DNA from: Cercospora beticola
Lineage: Eukaryota > Ascomycota > Dothideomycetes > Mycosphaerellales > Mycosphaerellaceae
NCBI RefSeq assembly: GCF_033473495.1
Contig: NC_088939.1
Location: 930,001 to 994,000, forward strand
DNA: 64,000 bases
Reading direction: 5' to 3'
Each line of letters opens with the position of its first letter. Positions within the stretch are counted from its first letter, which is position 1. Positions 1 to 10,853 of the stretch are shown here, one piece after another. Below the pieces are notes generated by a model that made no database searches, was not told the origin of the DNA, and worked only from the letters and a program-made list of their open reading frames with translations. The position numbers and the translations under genes were made by a program.

Positions 1-41
1 TTCGGCCGGTCCGGGCAGCGCCTCCGACTGGACGACCGCCA

Positions 42-1616
42 ATGGCTTCATCCAGTCCTGTGGCGGTCTCTGCTCCAGGTAAAGTGCTGCTGGCCGGCGG
101 ATATCTGGTGCTCGACAGAGCCCACACCGGTCTCGTCTTCGGCCTCGATGCTCGCATCCACGTCTTGATCGAAGACATCCCTACGAGCAAAGGCATTGTT
201 CTCAACGAGATCATCGTCAAGTCGCCGCAGTTTCTCGACGCCATCTGGGAGTATGGCTACCGCTTGACCGAGAGAGATGGCGGCGTGCAGGTCGTCCCAT
301 TGAGAGTGTAAGTGCTTTCGACTGTCCCTTCAGTCGTGCTGCCTTCATGTATCTTCGTCTTGTATTGAGTTGTACTGCCGTTCTTTCCTATTTCCTACGA
401 TCCCCATGAAGGTCAAATGCTTCTTTCCAAGTGAACAAACAAGCACTACTGCTGTACAACATCTCGAAGACTCTCACTTACTCAACACCCTCCTCACAGA
501 GACGCAGATCTGAACCTGAATCGCAACCCATTCATTGAAACGACCATTGCCTATGCGCTGAGCTACATTACAAGCATAAGCCATCCGACAATATCTCCAG
601 CATCCATCACCATCCTCGCTGACAATGACTACTACTCGACACCAGCATCCATCTCGAGTGACAACAATGGGACAAGACCACGCTTCCACAACTTTGCGCT
701 GCCCATTTCGAAGGCCCCAAAGACTGGACTTGGCTCATCCGCTGCTCTGGTCACTTCCGTGACAGCAGCCTTGCTCACTCACTACCTCCCACGCTCCAAA
801 TTCGATGTTGCCCTGGACTCTGGCAAAAGACGCCTGCACAACCTCGCCCAAGCAGCTCACTGCGCAGCACAAGGCAAGGTAGGGTCCGGCTTCGATGTTG
901 CCTCCGCCGTCTATGGCACAATGGTCTATCGTCGATTCTCCCCGGCCATACTTGCATCACATGCAAATCCAGGCACACCAAAATTTGGCGCTGAGATCAA
1001 AGACATTGTGGACGAAACCTTCCATGGCCTCGAATGGGACACCGAGATTCTCAAAGACCAAGTACGTGTGCCAAAGGGGCTGAGACTCGTCATGTGTGAT
1101 GTCTCGTGCGGGTCCAAAACGCCAGGCATGGTGAAGCAAGTCCTCGCATGGCGCGCTGAGAAGCAGCAAGAAGCCAATGCCATTTGGAAAGATCTGGACG
1201 AGGCGAATCTAGCTCTTGCTTCTGAGCTCCGAGAAGTCGCAACTTCTGGAACCGCAGACTACTCGAAACTGCGCGAGAAGTTCACCCGCATACGACAGCT
1301 GATCCGGCTCATGTCTGAAAAAAGCGGCGTACCCATTGAACCTCCTGCTCAGACCGAACTGCTAGACGCCTGCGAGAAAGTGCCTGGCGTGATCGGAGGT
1401 GTGGTTCCTGGAGCCGGTGGCTACGATGCCATCTCTCTTCTGATTGAGGACAAAGCCGAGACTGTCCAAGCTCTAGAGAAGCTCTTCGATGGATGGGACT
1501 TTAAGGGCGAAGGTGAAGGCGGCGGCAAAGTAAGCATGTTGGGCGTGAGAGAAGAAATGGAAGGCGTACGCCTCGAGGATCCTAAAAGTTACTTTAGCGC
1601 TCTCAAAGAGCTGTAG
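42..1616 (+). CDS. ERG8: Phosphomevalonate kinase (GHMP kinase)
   Basis: Converts 5-phosphomevalonate to 5-diphosphomevalonate with ATP in the mevalonate/ergosterol pathway; cytosolic in fungi. Two exons, 42-307 and 500-1616, separated by a 192-bp intron (GTAAGT..CACAG); the join restores one frame and gives 460 residues, the usual length for fungal Erg8. Seen: the N-terminal GHMP motif SAPGKVLLAGGYLVL, the phosphate-binding loop KTGLGSSAALVTS at the start of the large exon, a QAAHCAAQGKVGSGFDVAS substrate-site segment, and the C-terminal GHMP motif with GVVPGAGGYDAI. The start at 42 is the first ATG and places the GHMP motif about ten residues in. Upstream sequence is cut by the window edge, so promoter and any 5' exon cannot be seen. 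Confidence 0.95.
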
Positions 1617-1874
1617 AAAGTTCTATACCACAAAAAAGCTCGTAGTTTCAACAAACATAGAGAAACTCAACGTTCCATTCGAACTTTGATCGATTTCAGG
1701 TATTGTCATTGCATGCCATACCACTGTCCTCGAACCTCGCTAGCTGAGCGCCAAACGCCGCCTCATGAGCTGTCGCTCTTCAACCCCGCGCGATCTGGTG
1801 TATCTCTCTGCCAGTCCTATTTTTCACAGCATCCTGTCTCTGTCTCTGTCACATCCTCCCCAAAGGCCTGCCCT

Positions 1875-2402
1875 CTACGACCTCTCCTTCTTCGCAGCCT
1901 TCGCACTCTCTTCCTGCAATTCCTTAATACTAGCCTTGTCGGCCTTCAACTCGCCTCGATCCGCTTTGGCCTGTGTACGAAAAATGGTCAGCACCCACTC
2001 AGCAAACCTCGTCATGGGTATGAAAAACTGTTAGAAGCAGAAAAGGAGAACTCACAATACTCTCACTCTCACTCGCAATCGCCTCTTTCCATTCATTCTT
2101 CCCCTCTTTTTGCTCTCGCAATTGCGCTTGTTTGTGGTGTTCGATTTCGGCTTTGCGTGCTTCGGGGTCTTCGTTGCCTATTGTGATTCACAATAGCGAT
2201 TAGCACCTGATGCTGCTTTTGCTGTATCTCCCGTAATATTAGGGTCGATGAATCTTCCAAACGTACCTGGCTTCGTCTCCTTCCCAGCAAACACAACCCT
2301 TCCAGCTTGAAAGCTTCGCTTCGATGCAGCAGGTCCAGGTCCAGCCGTGGCGCGGAATGCAGCAGCGGATTTGAAGAGGTTTTGTCTCATTGTGGCGGAC
2401 AT
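1875..2402 (-). CDS. Small predicted mitochondrial protein, conserved-hypothetical type
   Basis: Not recognised by name. Three exons on the minus strand (2402-2267, 2177-2056, 1970-1875) with introns of 89 and 85 bp: GTACGT..ATAG with a GCTAATC branch site, and GTGAGT..ACAG. The spliced frame gives 117 residues. Seen: the N-terminus (MSATMRQNLFKSAAAFRA) is rich in Arg/Ala/Ser with no acidic residues, like a mitochondrial presequence. After a GKETKPGNEDPEARKAE segment comes a highly charged helical tail (KEGKNEWKEAIASESES, KADRGELKADKASIKEL) ending KKERS. Start: an in-frame upstream ATG at 2453 exists, but the 2402 ATG puts the presequence at the N-terminus. The charged C-terminal helix resembles small mitochondrial accessory proteins; function is not inferred. 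The gene is convergent with ERG8 and lies downstream of PAG1 on the same strand. Confidence 0.75.
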
Positions 2403-3053
2403 TTTGGAACTCGTTTCCGTTTCAAAATTTCTTCCTCCAGATGATTGTCGCAAGAGCTCGAAATGTGATGTGGGAGCTGCGTCTTCGTTCGAATGAAGTA
2501 GTGAAGCTTCTCAAGGATGATGCTTAGATCAAATTAGACTTTCCAGGAACGCGTCTTGGTATGAGAGTGATCTTCAGTATCAAAAATAAAAGAAGGAAGC
2601 AGAAAAAGTACAAGAGTACAAACAGAGTGTCAAGAGGAAGGAAGCAAGAGCTCTGTCAAGCTAGAAGCATCATTCCCAATGATCCAATAGCGGCCTCGGC
2701 ATTGGGAATGGAGGGAGACGTCGTACAACGTCATCACCATCAAAACATGATGACGACAGAGATTCTTTTCGTTCAACTTTCCGCTTTTGGTCAAGACTAT
2801 TAACGCGCTAAACGAGCAACTTACCTCCTCAATGTCTTCGATAATAGTGTTGAACATGTGCAGTGTACATCAAAACGATCGTTTCCGAGCCTTTCCTCAG
2901 CTCATGGGGTATCTATACTATCCTACATACATCAATTTCGGCAATGGGTATGTAAACATCGTGTCGATCTACAAGTTTCTCTCTCATTCTTTCGTACAAT
3001 GCAATGCCGCTTCCTCAAAACAAGAACAAAACAATCAAAGACTGCGGCTCAGA
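2403..3053. other. Intergenic, upstream of small mitochondrial protein gene / 3' of PAG1
   Basis: About 650 bp, A/T-richer than its neighbours around 2570-2640. It should hold the promoter of the minus-strand gene starting at 2402 and the 3' UTR of PAG1. No convincing coding exon, RNA gene or repeat seen. Confidence 0.5.
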
Positions 3054-6000
3054 TCATGGTTCAGCACTGAATGGGCCTTGCGTAGTATTCGCCCTTTCGA
3101 GCATAGCATACGGCGCAGGCATCTTCGGGACCTTGGGGTTTGGACTCTTTGGGTTGGCCACAGCGGCCCGGAGTTGCTCGCGTGCTTCCTTGTTGCCTCC
3201 ACTACTCGTCAATCTCCTCAATCCAGATCGGAGCGCTTTGAAGCTTCCTGTTCCAGCAGCTGCTGGTTTGGTGGTATATTGACTCGGCTGGTATTGCTCC
3301 TCGTTGGTATTCGCTCTGCTAATTGAGTGATCCTCATCACCATCGGAGAAGGGCTCGACGTCTGCCTCATTGTCGGACAGCACCTCATATTGTGGCCCCA
3401 GCGGCACCTTGGTGGTCATCACTGGAGAGGTAATGCTGCGATTGTGCAGACCTGGCCGCTGCGTGGGTTGTCGTGCGGACTGAGCGAAAGCTGCTGGGTT
3501 CATTATAGGGGGTGGATGAGGAGCCTGGTACCGCAGCTCAGCGAACCCTGTCTGGAAGGACGTGATGCTCGCGTTTCGCTTGAGAGAGCGATGCAGTATT
3601 GGCAATGCTTGCTGATCGTACAATTCCTCTCGTTCGTCAACTGGGTATCGAGCCAGGCTGTTTCCATTAGTCAACGGTTGAGGCGACTCTCCATCATCGA
3701 AGAAGTCGTCAAGCGTATCGAGTTTCTCCACCAGCTCTCCAATATTGGTCTCGGCCACGCGAGTGTCATCAGACATCATGGTTGATGTGCGACCATCGCC
3801 AAAGTAGGATTCCTGATACTCGTCCTTATCAAATTCGATTTCTGGTGTTGGCTGTGGCTCGGTGTCTTGCATGCCGTTCATGCCGGCGTAAGCCAGTGTG
3901 TAGAACACCGCGTGCACGTTTGTCCTGGTCTGCTGCGAATGGATAGCGGGCATCGGAATCGACCAGCCAGATTCTTCCGGAATGCCGTATAAGCTCTTGG
4001 TGCTGTCGTACTCTTTGCGAGTAGCGCGACTAGAGTGCGAGCCCGCCATGCTCATCCTGAGGTGTTTGTTGTCAAGCGGCGTTCCCGTCATGTCGATTAC
4101 ATTGTCCAGAACACCAAGTGCCTGCTGGCAGTGCTCAGTCTGTAGCAAACGAAGAAGCGGCGATATCAGATCTGGTCCGTGGCTGGTGATCTCCGGTTTA
4201 CGCATATCGATGTCTGGTATCATGACATTAAGGACTTGCATTGTCTTGACCTTGAACCACGGTGTAGCATTGTTCACCATGCCGAGAAGAAACACCAGAG
4301 TGTTGAACTCCTCCGCAGGGAAGAAAGCAGTCCGAAGCGCTTGCATACACTGGGCGAGGAAGTCGTTGCCGCTCCTATACTTTGCTTCCACAAAGCCGGT
4401 GAGAACCCTTGCAATGCCGACATAGTTCTGACTCTCAGCGGCGAACGCAAGTGTGTTTGCTGAGTCTCTGCACGTCAGGTCGCTTTCATCCTCGAAATGG
4501 TGCAGATACCTTGGCAGGTTCGCAATTGTCGTGAACAACAGTCGATCGTCAGGACCAACAATATCGCTGGATGGCAGCTTCACAAGCTTTTCCATGATCT
4601 GCAGAGAACGAGCCATTGAGCTGCTTGAACGCACTCCTTTATAGATGAGTGCATGAACACCTTGGAAACCTCCTTCCCACCTTTCAGGCTGGCTGCCGCG
4701 CAGAATGTTCAAAACTGCAGGATCGCTCAGGTCCATCTTCTTGAGAAGTTGATCAAGCATGCTGAGCCCCTCTTGAAATTCGCGCTCGAAGATCGTGTCC
4801 AAACTAGCGCAAGTCGTCCAAAAGAGCTGGGGGTATTGAAGCAGGCTCAGCGGTTCCAGTGCCGCGATAATGCTACGAAGCGTGGTCAAGATCTCCAACG
4901 AGAAAATGAGATAGTCGTGATTTTCATCATCAGCAATCGTGTTTGACAGACGTGCAAGCATGTCTGCCAGCATTTGCTGATCGAGAGTAGTCGAGACACA
5001 GCGGAAGACCTGGAAGCTACGGCAAGCAACGTGCCGCACAGCACAGGATGTCGCCCAGTTCATTGTAACCTTGCCCATCTCCTCGCGGATGCCAGGATAT
5101 GCGATCGAGAATATGCGTACCACTTCATCCACCACGTAGGCCATAGGCTCAGAGACTGCACGGCTGTCCTCTTCGCCAGCGCGGATCTCACTGTCTGTGT
5201 AAGACCAGGCAATTTTGGGGTCCTGCCGGCGCACCAACTCGATGAAGTCCTCAATAGACTGCTTGTCTGGCTCGGTTGCGCCTGGATTGATCTTAGAGAT
5301 GACTGTTTCGTGCATGAGGTGAACAAGAAGTTCTCGAGCTTGGTCCTGAACTATGCTGATGTGCTGATCCCACTGAACCAGAATGACCTGCAACAGTGTC
5401 GGAATCTTGTCGGCTGGAAGTTGCAGTGGGGAGACGACAAGATCGACTAGAAGGATCATACTGAGCTGTCCGAGCGAGAGTCCGCTCTGTTTCGCGCCGC
5501 TTGGCAAAACTTGGGTCAAGTCAGCAACGTACGGTAGCTGCAAGTGATGTGTCTCCATTGGTGCTTGCGTGGGCGCACGTCGTTCAGCAACCATGTTCTT
5601 GGGCGAAATTTGCATGAGCAAATACTCGACGACCCGCGCGCCCGCAGGCGTCTTGGACAGGAAGACCACGATCTGTTTGGCATAGACGACAAAGTTCTGC
5701 TCCCTCTTGTCCACACAAATGTTGATGATGAAATCGAGCACAAGCTGCACGTTGCCAGCGTAGGGACCAGTAGCAAGTGCCTGCCAGAGTGCTTGAATCT
5801 CGTTGTGCAGCGTGATGCCCGTCTTCACTGTGATCTCGAACAGATTGACAAGTAGCATGTATGATGTTCCTGTAGGTCCGCCATTAGGATCTAGTTGCAG
5901 TTCAATCGCCTGAATCCACGGCAGCATTCCAGATACCATGTTCCGCTGATGGTCGGGCTGCAGTTCATTGAAGTATGCAGAGAACTCAGAGAAGACGTGG

Positions 6001-9000
6001 AAGGCAAGCTCAGGATGCTGGCTTGCTAAGCGACGCGAGATCTCAAACTGTGCCAGCTTGTATACTGCCGTTGTCTTGTCAGAAACACTGATGTCCAGGT
6101 CTTGCAGCTTAGATGTCTTCTGTTGTCGCTCTTCGAGTGTACGCAGCAGCCTGACTGACTTCATTCGAATCTCGTTGTTCTCGTTTCCAAGGGTATAAAG
6201 GCCGGCGCACAAGATCTTCCAGAACGGCGTTGCGATGTTGCTATGCTCTGTGAGCACTTTCGTGACGACCTCAAAGTAGCTAGCAAGGGCTTTCGGGCTT
6301 CGAGCTACGTAGCACATGCGCATTGTTTGTGCCATCAGTGCTGATTGATCAGGGTTGTGAACGATTAGGTTCTGCAGTGCTTTACGACCGAGCGAGTGAG
6401 TTCGGTCGCTGGGTGCCTCAAAGATAGCGCTGATCCAAGAGAGCATGCGTCGAATGTCAAACTGCATCAGCACTTTGCCATCCGCCACGAATCGAAGCGG
6501 GCCAGCACAGAGCGAGGCCATGGAGCTAAGTGCTGCTGCACTGAGCTCGGTCTTCTCCTTCTCGATAGCAGAGTTGATGATGCCTCTGCTACGCATGTCT
6601 CCCTCACGTTCCAGAATAGAACGTCGGACATTCTCCTGCTGGCGTCGCAGCTGCGATTCAATAGGCGAGAAGCCACACCAATTCTCCATGAGTGAGAAGG
6701 TTGCTTGCCTCGCTTGGAATGACATCCAGTTTGAGCCGTCCTTGAGGTTCCTAATGCACTCATACAAGCCTTCTACGAGCAAGCAGAAGTGTGTCCTTAG
6801 TTTCTGGAACTCGAGCTCGCCCTGTATCTCTGTGTCGCTCAGGAAGATTCGGAGGTGTTTTGTGTAATCCATCATGTAGTGCATCACATACTCCTCACTA
6901 GAAATGGTTGGACTTTGCAGCAAGTGAACAGTCAAGCTCAGCAGGTGTGTGATCTCCGTTCTAAGAAAGTCAGTCCGTCTGCTTCGCCTCATACTTGTGC
7001 TGATGGTCCGTTGATGAGCAGCCATACGTTCCTTGGCTTCTTGAGTGCATGCCAAGACATATGGCTGCAAAGTCTCGAGCAGGCTCTGGAATAGCGTGGC
7101 ATTCGTTGCGCCTAGTCCAATGACAGCTGCATGTCGAATCGCTGCGTTCGGTACAGACAGGAACGGGACAACTCTTGAAAAGAGCTCCGAAGCCGAGGCA
7201 ATTCGTTCTTGACTCGTGGCCGAAGACTTGGAGCCTTTGCGGGTATGTTGTGTCGATTGGCTCGATACTGTAAGATGAGTTGGCGAGCCGCCAATATTGG
7301 TCAAAGTCGTACAAGCAAAGATGAGGTGGATCTTCCACTGCTCGATCACCACCTCGGGAGCCGTGCTATGAAGTCGTGGTCCAGGCCTGCCATTAGAGTA
7401 GGCCTGCTCCATCGCTTTTTGCCCGTCAGCCAAAGCGCCGATGGCACGATAGCTGTGAGATAGCCGCTGGCACACGAGCTCTCTCGTTAAGGCCACAGCG
7501 TGCAAGCAGATTTCCGAGCTGAGTCGAATCAAGTTCGGGAACACCTTGAACCACAGGTTCTGGTCGTGTGCCACATCACTGCTGCACAGCTCAACAAGAC
7601 TGCCACTGACATTGCTCTTGCGGAGACCCTTCTGTAGACGACTTCGCTCGGCCAACGTCAGTCGTTCATCGTTGACGTCGATAACTTGATGCGAGCCGCC
7701 TTCCAGAATGCTTATAATGCGATTGCTAGGCTTGCCCAGAGCTGTGTCGAATTTTGTGATCAGTCGCAGCACGTTCACTGCGACAGCTCGAACAGCTCTC
7801 GAAGGAGAGCACAGAAAGAACAGACCGTGCGACTCCACTTCGTCGACATGTGCCAATATGCCCGACAGATCGAGAGGTAGTGGCTTCGAGCCTTCGTCCT
7901 CGTCGTTCGGCTCTGATGCCACTTTTCGCGTCCTTTGCTGGATGTCGTCGATCCAGATCTGCAGAAGCTCCACGTAGAGCTTCAGCGTGTTCTCAATATG
8001 CCCCGGGCCCAGAAGGCTGCCATCAGACACGGTAGAATACCGGTCATCGAAATTAAAGATGAAGCGAGCAAATCCAATCGTGACCTGCTGCGCATATGAT
8101 TGTCGCGCAATTGATTTCAATGACTGCGCAGAGGAAGTGGCAATATGAGACTGTACATGCGCCGTGCCAGTGCAGAGCAGATTGACAAGAGAATTGATGG
8201 GCAAATGCGGCGAAAGACATCGTGGTAACGCTTCAACAGCAACATGCAGCAGGTCGTAGTAATGTTGCCGTAGATCCGTCGGATTCGTGAAGTCGTCTCT
8301 CCTGTTGAACGTGAAAGCATCGGCCATTGGTGTCTTCGGCGTCGTCTGTGAAGCAAACTTTTCGTCCAGCACGGCTTGACCACCAAATGTATTGTCGCAA
8401 ATTATCGTCAAGTGGCCAAGCATCTTGCAAAATTTGACGTAGTACTCTTTCGCAATGTCATTAAGATTCGTAGTCATTACTGGTCGTGATAAACGTTCGG
8501 TCCGTCCGGCGGACACTGCGAAACCTTGCGAGCGCGTCCGTCGATGGGTGATGGGTGATCTTGACGAGGGATCCATTAATGCATCACACTCAAAGCGAAC
8601 CGGGAATGGAGGCACCTCGCCCTTTTCTAAGTCACTCATGATGGCCAAGAATGCTCGGATGGCGATCACTGTCTTTTCCGGGTCGAGATTCTCAATCTTC
8701 AAGTCTTTCACGGGTCCCCAGAACAGCTCAGCGTTCATGAGCGGGAAGATGATGAACCGAAAACAGAAGTCCTGGTGCTTGAATCCGATGATCCGAATGA
8801 GCTGAATAAGAGGATCAGCGATCATTGGATCCGTGGATATGAGCACTCGCTTGCCACCTTGGAATACCAGCTTGACGATCTCTTCCAACTTCCGCATGAT
8901 GGCATTGGGCGAGTCAGCCAATCTGTAGAGATATCGCCACGTCAACCTGCAGAGAGCTTTCAGTGCGTGCGATCGTCCTGCTCGATCTCTGGACTTTGGC

Positions 9001-10853
9001 TGGAAGTTCACTGCAAGAGGCAGCCATTGCGTTGCAAATTGTTCAGCGGGCGACGCGCATAATAATACAGCCTGGAGCGGATACACATATGGCCAGTGAT
9101 CCGCTTTCGACAGCATTTGCGTTATTTTTGGCTGAATGATGGCCACCACTTCCTTCCACTTGGGGTGATTCAGCTCGGTGGTCGCTGTTGCAGCTACTGG
9201 GAGCAAGAGATGTTCGAAAAGCTCCGCGTACGCGTGCTTCGTAGTCCGGCCGTGCACTTCGGCGAAGAACTTCGCCAGAATATGAAGCATATCACACGAT
9301 TTAATCCATTCCGCCTCAGGTTGGGATCGAACCTTGAGCCACCGCATGCTTTGCACCAGAAGCGAGGTCTTCGCCGCGAGCTTGTGGTCTACCACTCCTT
9401 TGAGCCCGAGCCGTTTCTGAGCCGCCTCCAAGTCTCGAAGAAAGCGTTCAGCCACTTGCTCAAATCTTATCCCGCTCATCACGCCAAGCAGCTGCCCTCG
9501 AATCACCCAATTCGCGCGAATAACAGAGGACGTTGCGAGCAGGTCAGGATCAGCGCTCTGTAGCTGACCATATATCACATCCTCCAGTCTTCCGGCGGTA
9601 TTCAAAGAATTGTCCGGTCCGTTGAGAGCTTTCAGCGTCGTTTGCCCGATGATCTCGATCAGCACACGACAAAGGATGTAGATCGAAACAGTCGATCTCC
9701 GGTCTGCTGTGATGACCCTCTGCTCCATAATGTTGAGTTCTGACCCGTTGGGCGAAGTTGGGGTCGAGTATGTGCCACTGCCAATCGTCCTCTGCGTCAA
9801 GCCTGCCGCTTCTCGCATGGCTCGCAATTCAGTGTAAACACTGTTCGCCGCATCTGCCTTCTTCTTCCGCCAATGAATTACTGAATCGATTAATGAGTTC
9901 GGTTTGTGCCGATTGATGTGGCCGAGCGAGGATATAAGCTGATCAAAAGCCAGATCCGCTCCTGCGCCGCATATGTTCTCAATACGCGGCTCCGGCTCTC
10001 CGGGCTTCGGCATGCATCTTTCGATGCGTTCGTCTGCTTCCGCAATAAATGAAGTGAACAAGTGATGCAACGCATATTCGCCCACGGTCTTAGGCTCTTG
10101 TCCATTACCACTGCCATGTGCTCTCGACTGCGATCGATTGTGCTCATTGGGTCTGTTCAAGCGACCACTATGCATTCTCTCTGGCCTTCGATGTCCCCCG
10201 ACAACGCTCTCGAAGCTCTTGTTGACAGCTGCCGCATTGACCGGGCTGCTTCCATTACTCTGCGGTCCACCAAATTGTGCAAGCTGCGACGTGGAGGGGC
10301 TCTTCTTCAGGTTTGCCGGAAACCCAAAGTCCTGGGGAGCTGATGTCGATGCGGACATGATTTTCGTCGGACTCAAAGGACTACTATTTGCCGACGCCAT
10401 CAGGCTTGGATTACGCGAGTGCTGCACGCCATGTACGATGCTCGCTTGTCGGTGATGACTATACGACACGGACGGCTTGCGATCGATTTCGATACTCTGC
10501 TTGGGTGCATGTGCCCGCGTGGATGGCCCCGCTGGTGTAAGGGCTCGCGGCGAGGCATTGCGTGAAGCAGTCGCGCTCAGTGCTCGTCCTCGTGTGACGC
10601 TGGGATCGCGGGTCGAGTGTGCAGAATGCGTCGGCGTGGGCGAGGCGCTCGAATTGTTCGGCGGCGGGTAGACGAATGGAGCAGTCGGCGGCGCCACCAG
10701 CAGCGGTTCGGGTGGTGGGCTGCTACTCGGGTCGGTGTAGAGGCTCGGCGTCACGGTATTGCTGATGGGAGTGCGTCCATCTGCGGGCGAGGGCACGGCT
10801 GTAGGGACAGTGATTGTCAGTATGGGCACGTCCACGCGCATCGAAGAGGGCAT
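3054..10853 (-). CDS. PAG1: Cell morphogenesis scaffold protein PAG1/Tao3/Mor2 (Furry family)
   Basis: Giant scaffold of the RAM/MOR signalling network that binds the NDR kinase (Cbk1/Orb6) with Mob2 and controls polarised growth and cell separation. A single uninterrupted frame of 2599 residues, in the usual size range for fungal Furry proteins. Seen: residues 1-270 are low-complexity and Ser/Pro/Asn-rich (disordered). From about 270 on there is a very long all-helical HEAT/ARM-like body (for example the GEYALHHLFTSFIAEADERI segment that opens the MOR2-PAG1 N-terminal domain, and later PFLSVPNAAIRHAAVIGLGA). The last 250 residues are again acidic and low-complexity. No intron is needed in 7.8 kb, which is notable beside its intron-bearing neighbours. 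The start at 10853 is the first ATG of the frame. Family assignment rests on length, architecture and recognisable segments. Confidence 0.92.
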   Translation of the reverse strand: MPSSMRVDVPILTITVPTAVPSPADGRTPISNTVTPSLYTDPSSSPPPEPLLVAPPTAPFVYPPPNNSSASPTPTHSAHSTRDPSVTRGRALSATASRNASPRALTPAGPSTRAHAPKQSIEIDRKPSVSYSHHRQASIVHGVQHSRNPSLMASANSSPLSPTKIMSASTSAPQDFGFPANLKKSPSTSQLAQFGGPQSNGSSPVNAAAVNKSFESVVGGHRRPERMHSGRLNRPNEHNRSQSRAHGSGNGQEPKTVGEYALHHLFTSFIAEADERIERCMPKPGEPEPRIENICGAGADLAFDQLISSLGHINRHKPNSLIDSVIHWRKKKADAANSVYTELRAMREAAGLTQRTIGSGTYSTPTSPNGSELNIMEQRVITADRRSTVSIYILCRVLIEIIGQTTLKALNGPDNSLNTAGRLEDVIYGQLQSADPDLLATSSVIRANWVIRGQLLGVMSGIRFEQVAERFLRDLEAAQKRLGLKGVVDHKLAAKTSLLVQSMRWLKVRSQPEAEWIKSCDMLHILAKFFAEVHGRTTKHAYAELFEHLLLPVAATATTELNHPKWKEVVAIIQPKITQMLSKADHWPYVYPLQAVLLCASPAEQFATQWLPLAVNFQPKSRDRAGRSHALKALCRLTWRYLYRLADSPNAIMRKLEEIVKLVFQGGKRVLISTDPMIADPLIQLIRIIGFKHQDFCFRFIIFPLMNAELFWGPVKDLKIENLDPEKTVIAIRAFLAIMSDLEKGEVPPFPVRFECDALMDPSSRSPITHRRTRSQGFAVSAGRTERLSRPVMTTNLNDIAKEYYVKFCKMLGHLTIICDNTFGGQAVLDEKFASQTTPKTPMADAFTFNRRDDFTNPTDLRQHYYDLLHVAVEALPRCLSPHLPINSLVNLLCTGTAHVQSHIATSSAQSLKSIARQSYAQQVTIGFARFIFNFDDRYSTVSDGSLLGPGHIENTLKLYVELLQIWIDDIQQRTRKVASEPNDEDEGSKPLPLDLSGILAHVDEVESHGLFFLCSPSRAVRAVAVNVLRLITKFDTALGKPSNRIISILEGGSHQVIDVNDERLTLAERSRLQKGLRKSNVSGSLVELCSSDVAHDQNLWFKVFPNLIRLSSEICLHAVALTRELVCQRLSHSYRAIGALADGQKAMEQAYSNGRPGPRLHSTAPEVVIEQWKIHLIFACTTLTNIGGSPTHLTVSSQSTQHTRKGSKSSATSQERIASASELFSRVVPFLSVPNAAIRHAAVIGLGATNATLFQSLLETLQPYVLACTQEAKERMAAHQRTISTSMRRSRRTDFLRTEITHLLSLTVHLLQSPTISSEEYVMHYMMDYTKHLRIFLSDTEIQGELEFQKLRTHFCLLVEGLYECIRNLKDGSNWMSFQARQATFSLMENWCGFSPIESQLRRQQENVRRSILEREGDMRSRGIINSAIEKEKTELSAAALSSMASLCAGPLRFVADGKVLMQFDIRRMLSWISAIFEAPSDRTHSLGRKALQNLIVHNPDQSALMAQTMRMCYVARSPKALASYFEVVTKVLTEHSNIATPFWKILCAGLYTLGNENNEIRMKSVRLLRTLEERQQKTSKLQDLDISVSDKTTAVYKLAQFEISRRLASQHPELAFHVFSEFSAYFNELQPDHQRNMVSGMLPWIQAIELQLDPNGGPTGTSYMLLVNLFEITVKTGITLHNEIQALWQALATGPYAGNVQLVLDFIINICVDKREQNFVVYAKQIVVFLSKTPAGARVVEYLLMQISPKNMVAERRAPTQAPMETHHLQLPYVADLTQVLPSGAKQSGLSLGQLSMILLVDLVVSPLQLPADKIPTLLQVILVQWDQHISIVQDQARELLVHLMHETVISKINPGATEPDKQSIEDFIELVRRQDPKIAWSYTDSEIRAGEEDSRAVSEPMAYVVDEVVRIFSIAYPGIREEMGKVTMNWATSCAVRHVACRSFQVFRCVSTTLDQQMLADMLARLSNTIADDENHDYLIFSLEILTTLRSIIAALEPLSLLQYPQLFWTTCASLDTIFEREFQEGLSMLDQLLKKMDLSDPAVLNILRGSQPERWEGGFQGVHALIYKGVRSSSSMARSLQIMEKLVKLPSSDIVGPDDRLLFTTIANLPRYLHHFEDESDLTCRDSANTLAFAAESQNYVGIARVLTGFVEAKYRSGNDFLAQCMQALRTAFFPAEEFNTLVFLLGMVNNATPWFKVKTMQVLNVMIPDIDMRKPEITSHGPDLISPLLRLLQTEHCQQALGVLDNVIDMTGTPLDNKHLRMSMAGSHSSRATRKEYDSTKSLYGIPEESGWSIPMPAIHSQQTRTNVHAVFYTLAYAGMNGMQDTEPQPTPEIEFDKDEYQESYFGDGRTSTMMSDDTRVAETNIGELVEKLDTLDDFFDDGESPQPLTNGNSLARYPVDEREELYDQQALPILHRSLKRNASITSFQTGFAELRYQAPHPPPIMNPAAFAQSARQPTQRPGLHNRSITSPVMTTKVPLGPQYEVLSDNEADVEPFSDGDEDHSISRANTNEEQYQPSQYTTKPAAAGTGSFKALRSGLRRLTSSGGNKEAREQLRAAVANPKSPNPKVPKMPAPYAMLERANTTQGPFSAEP

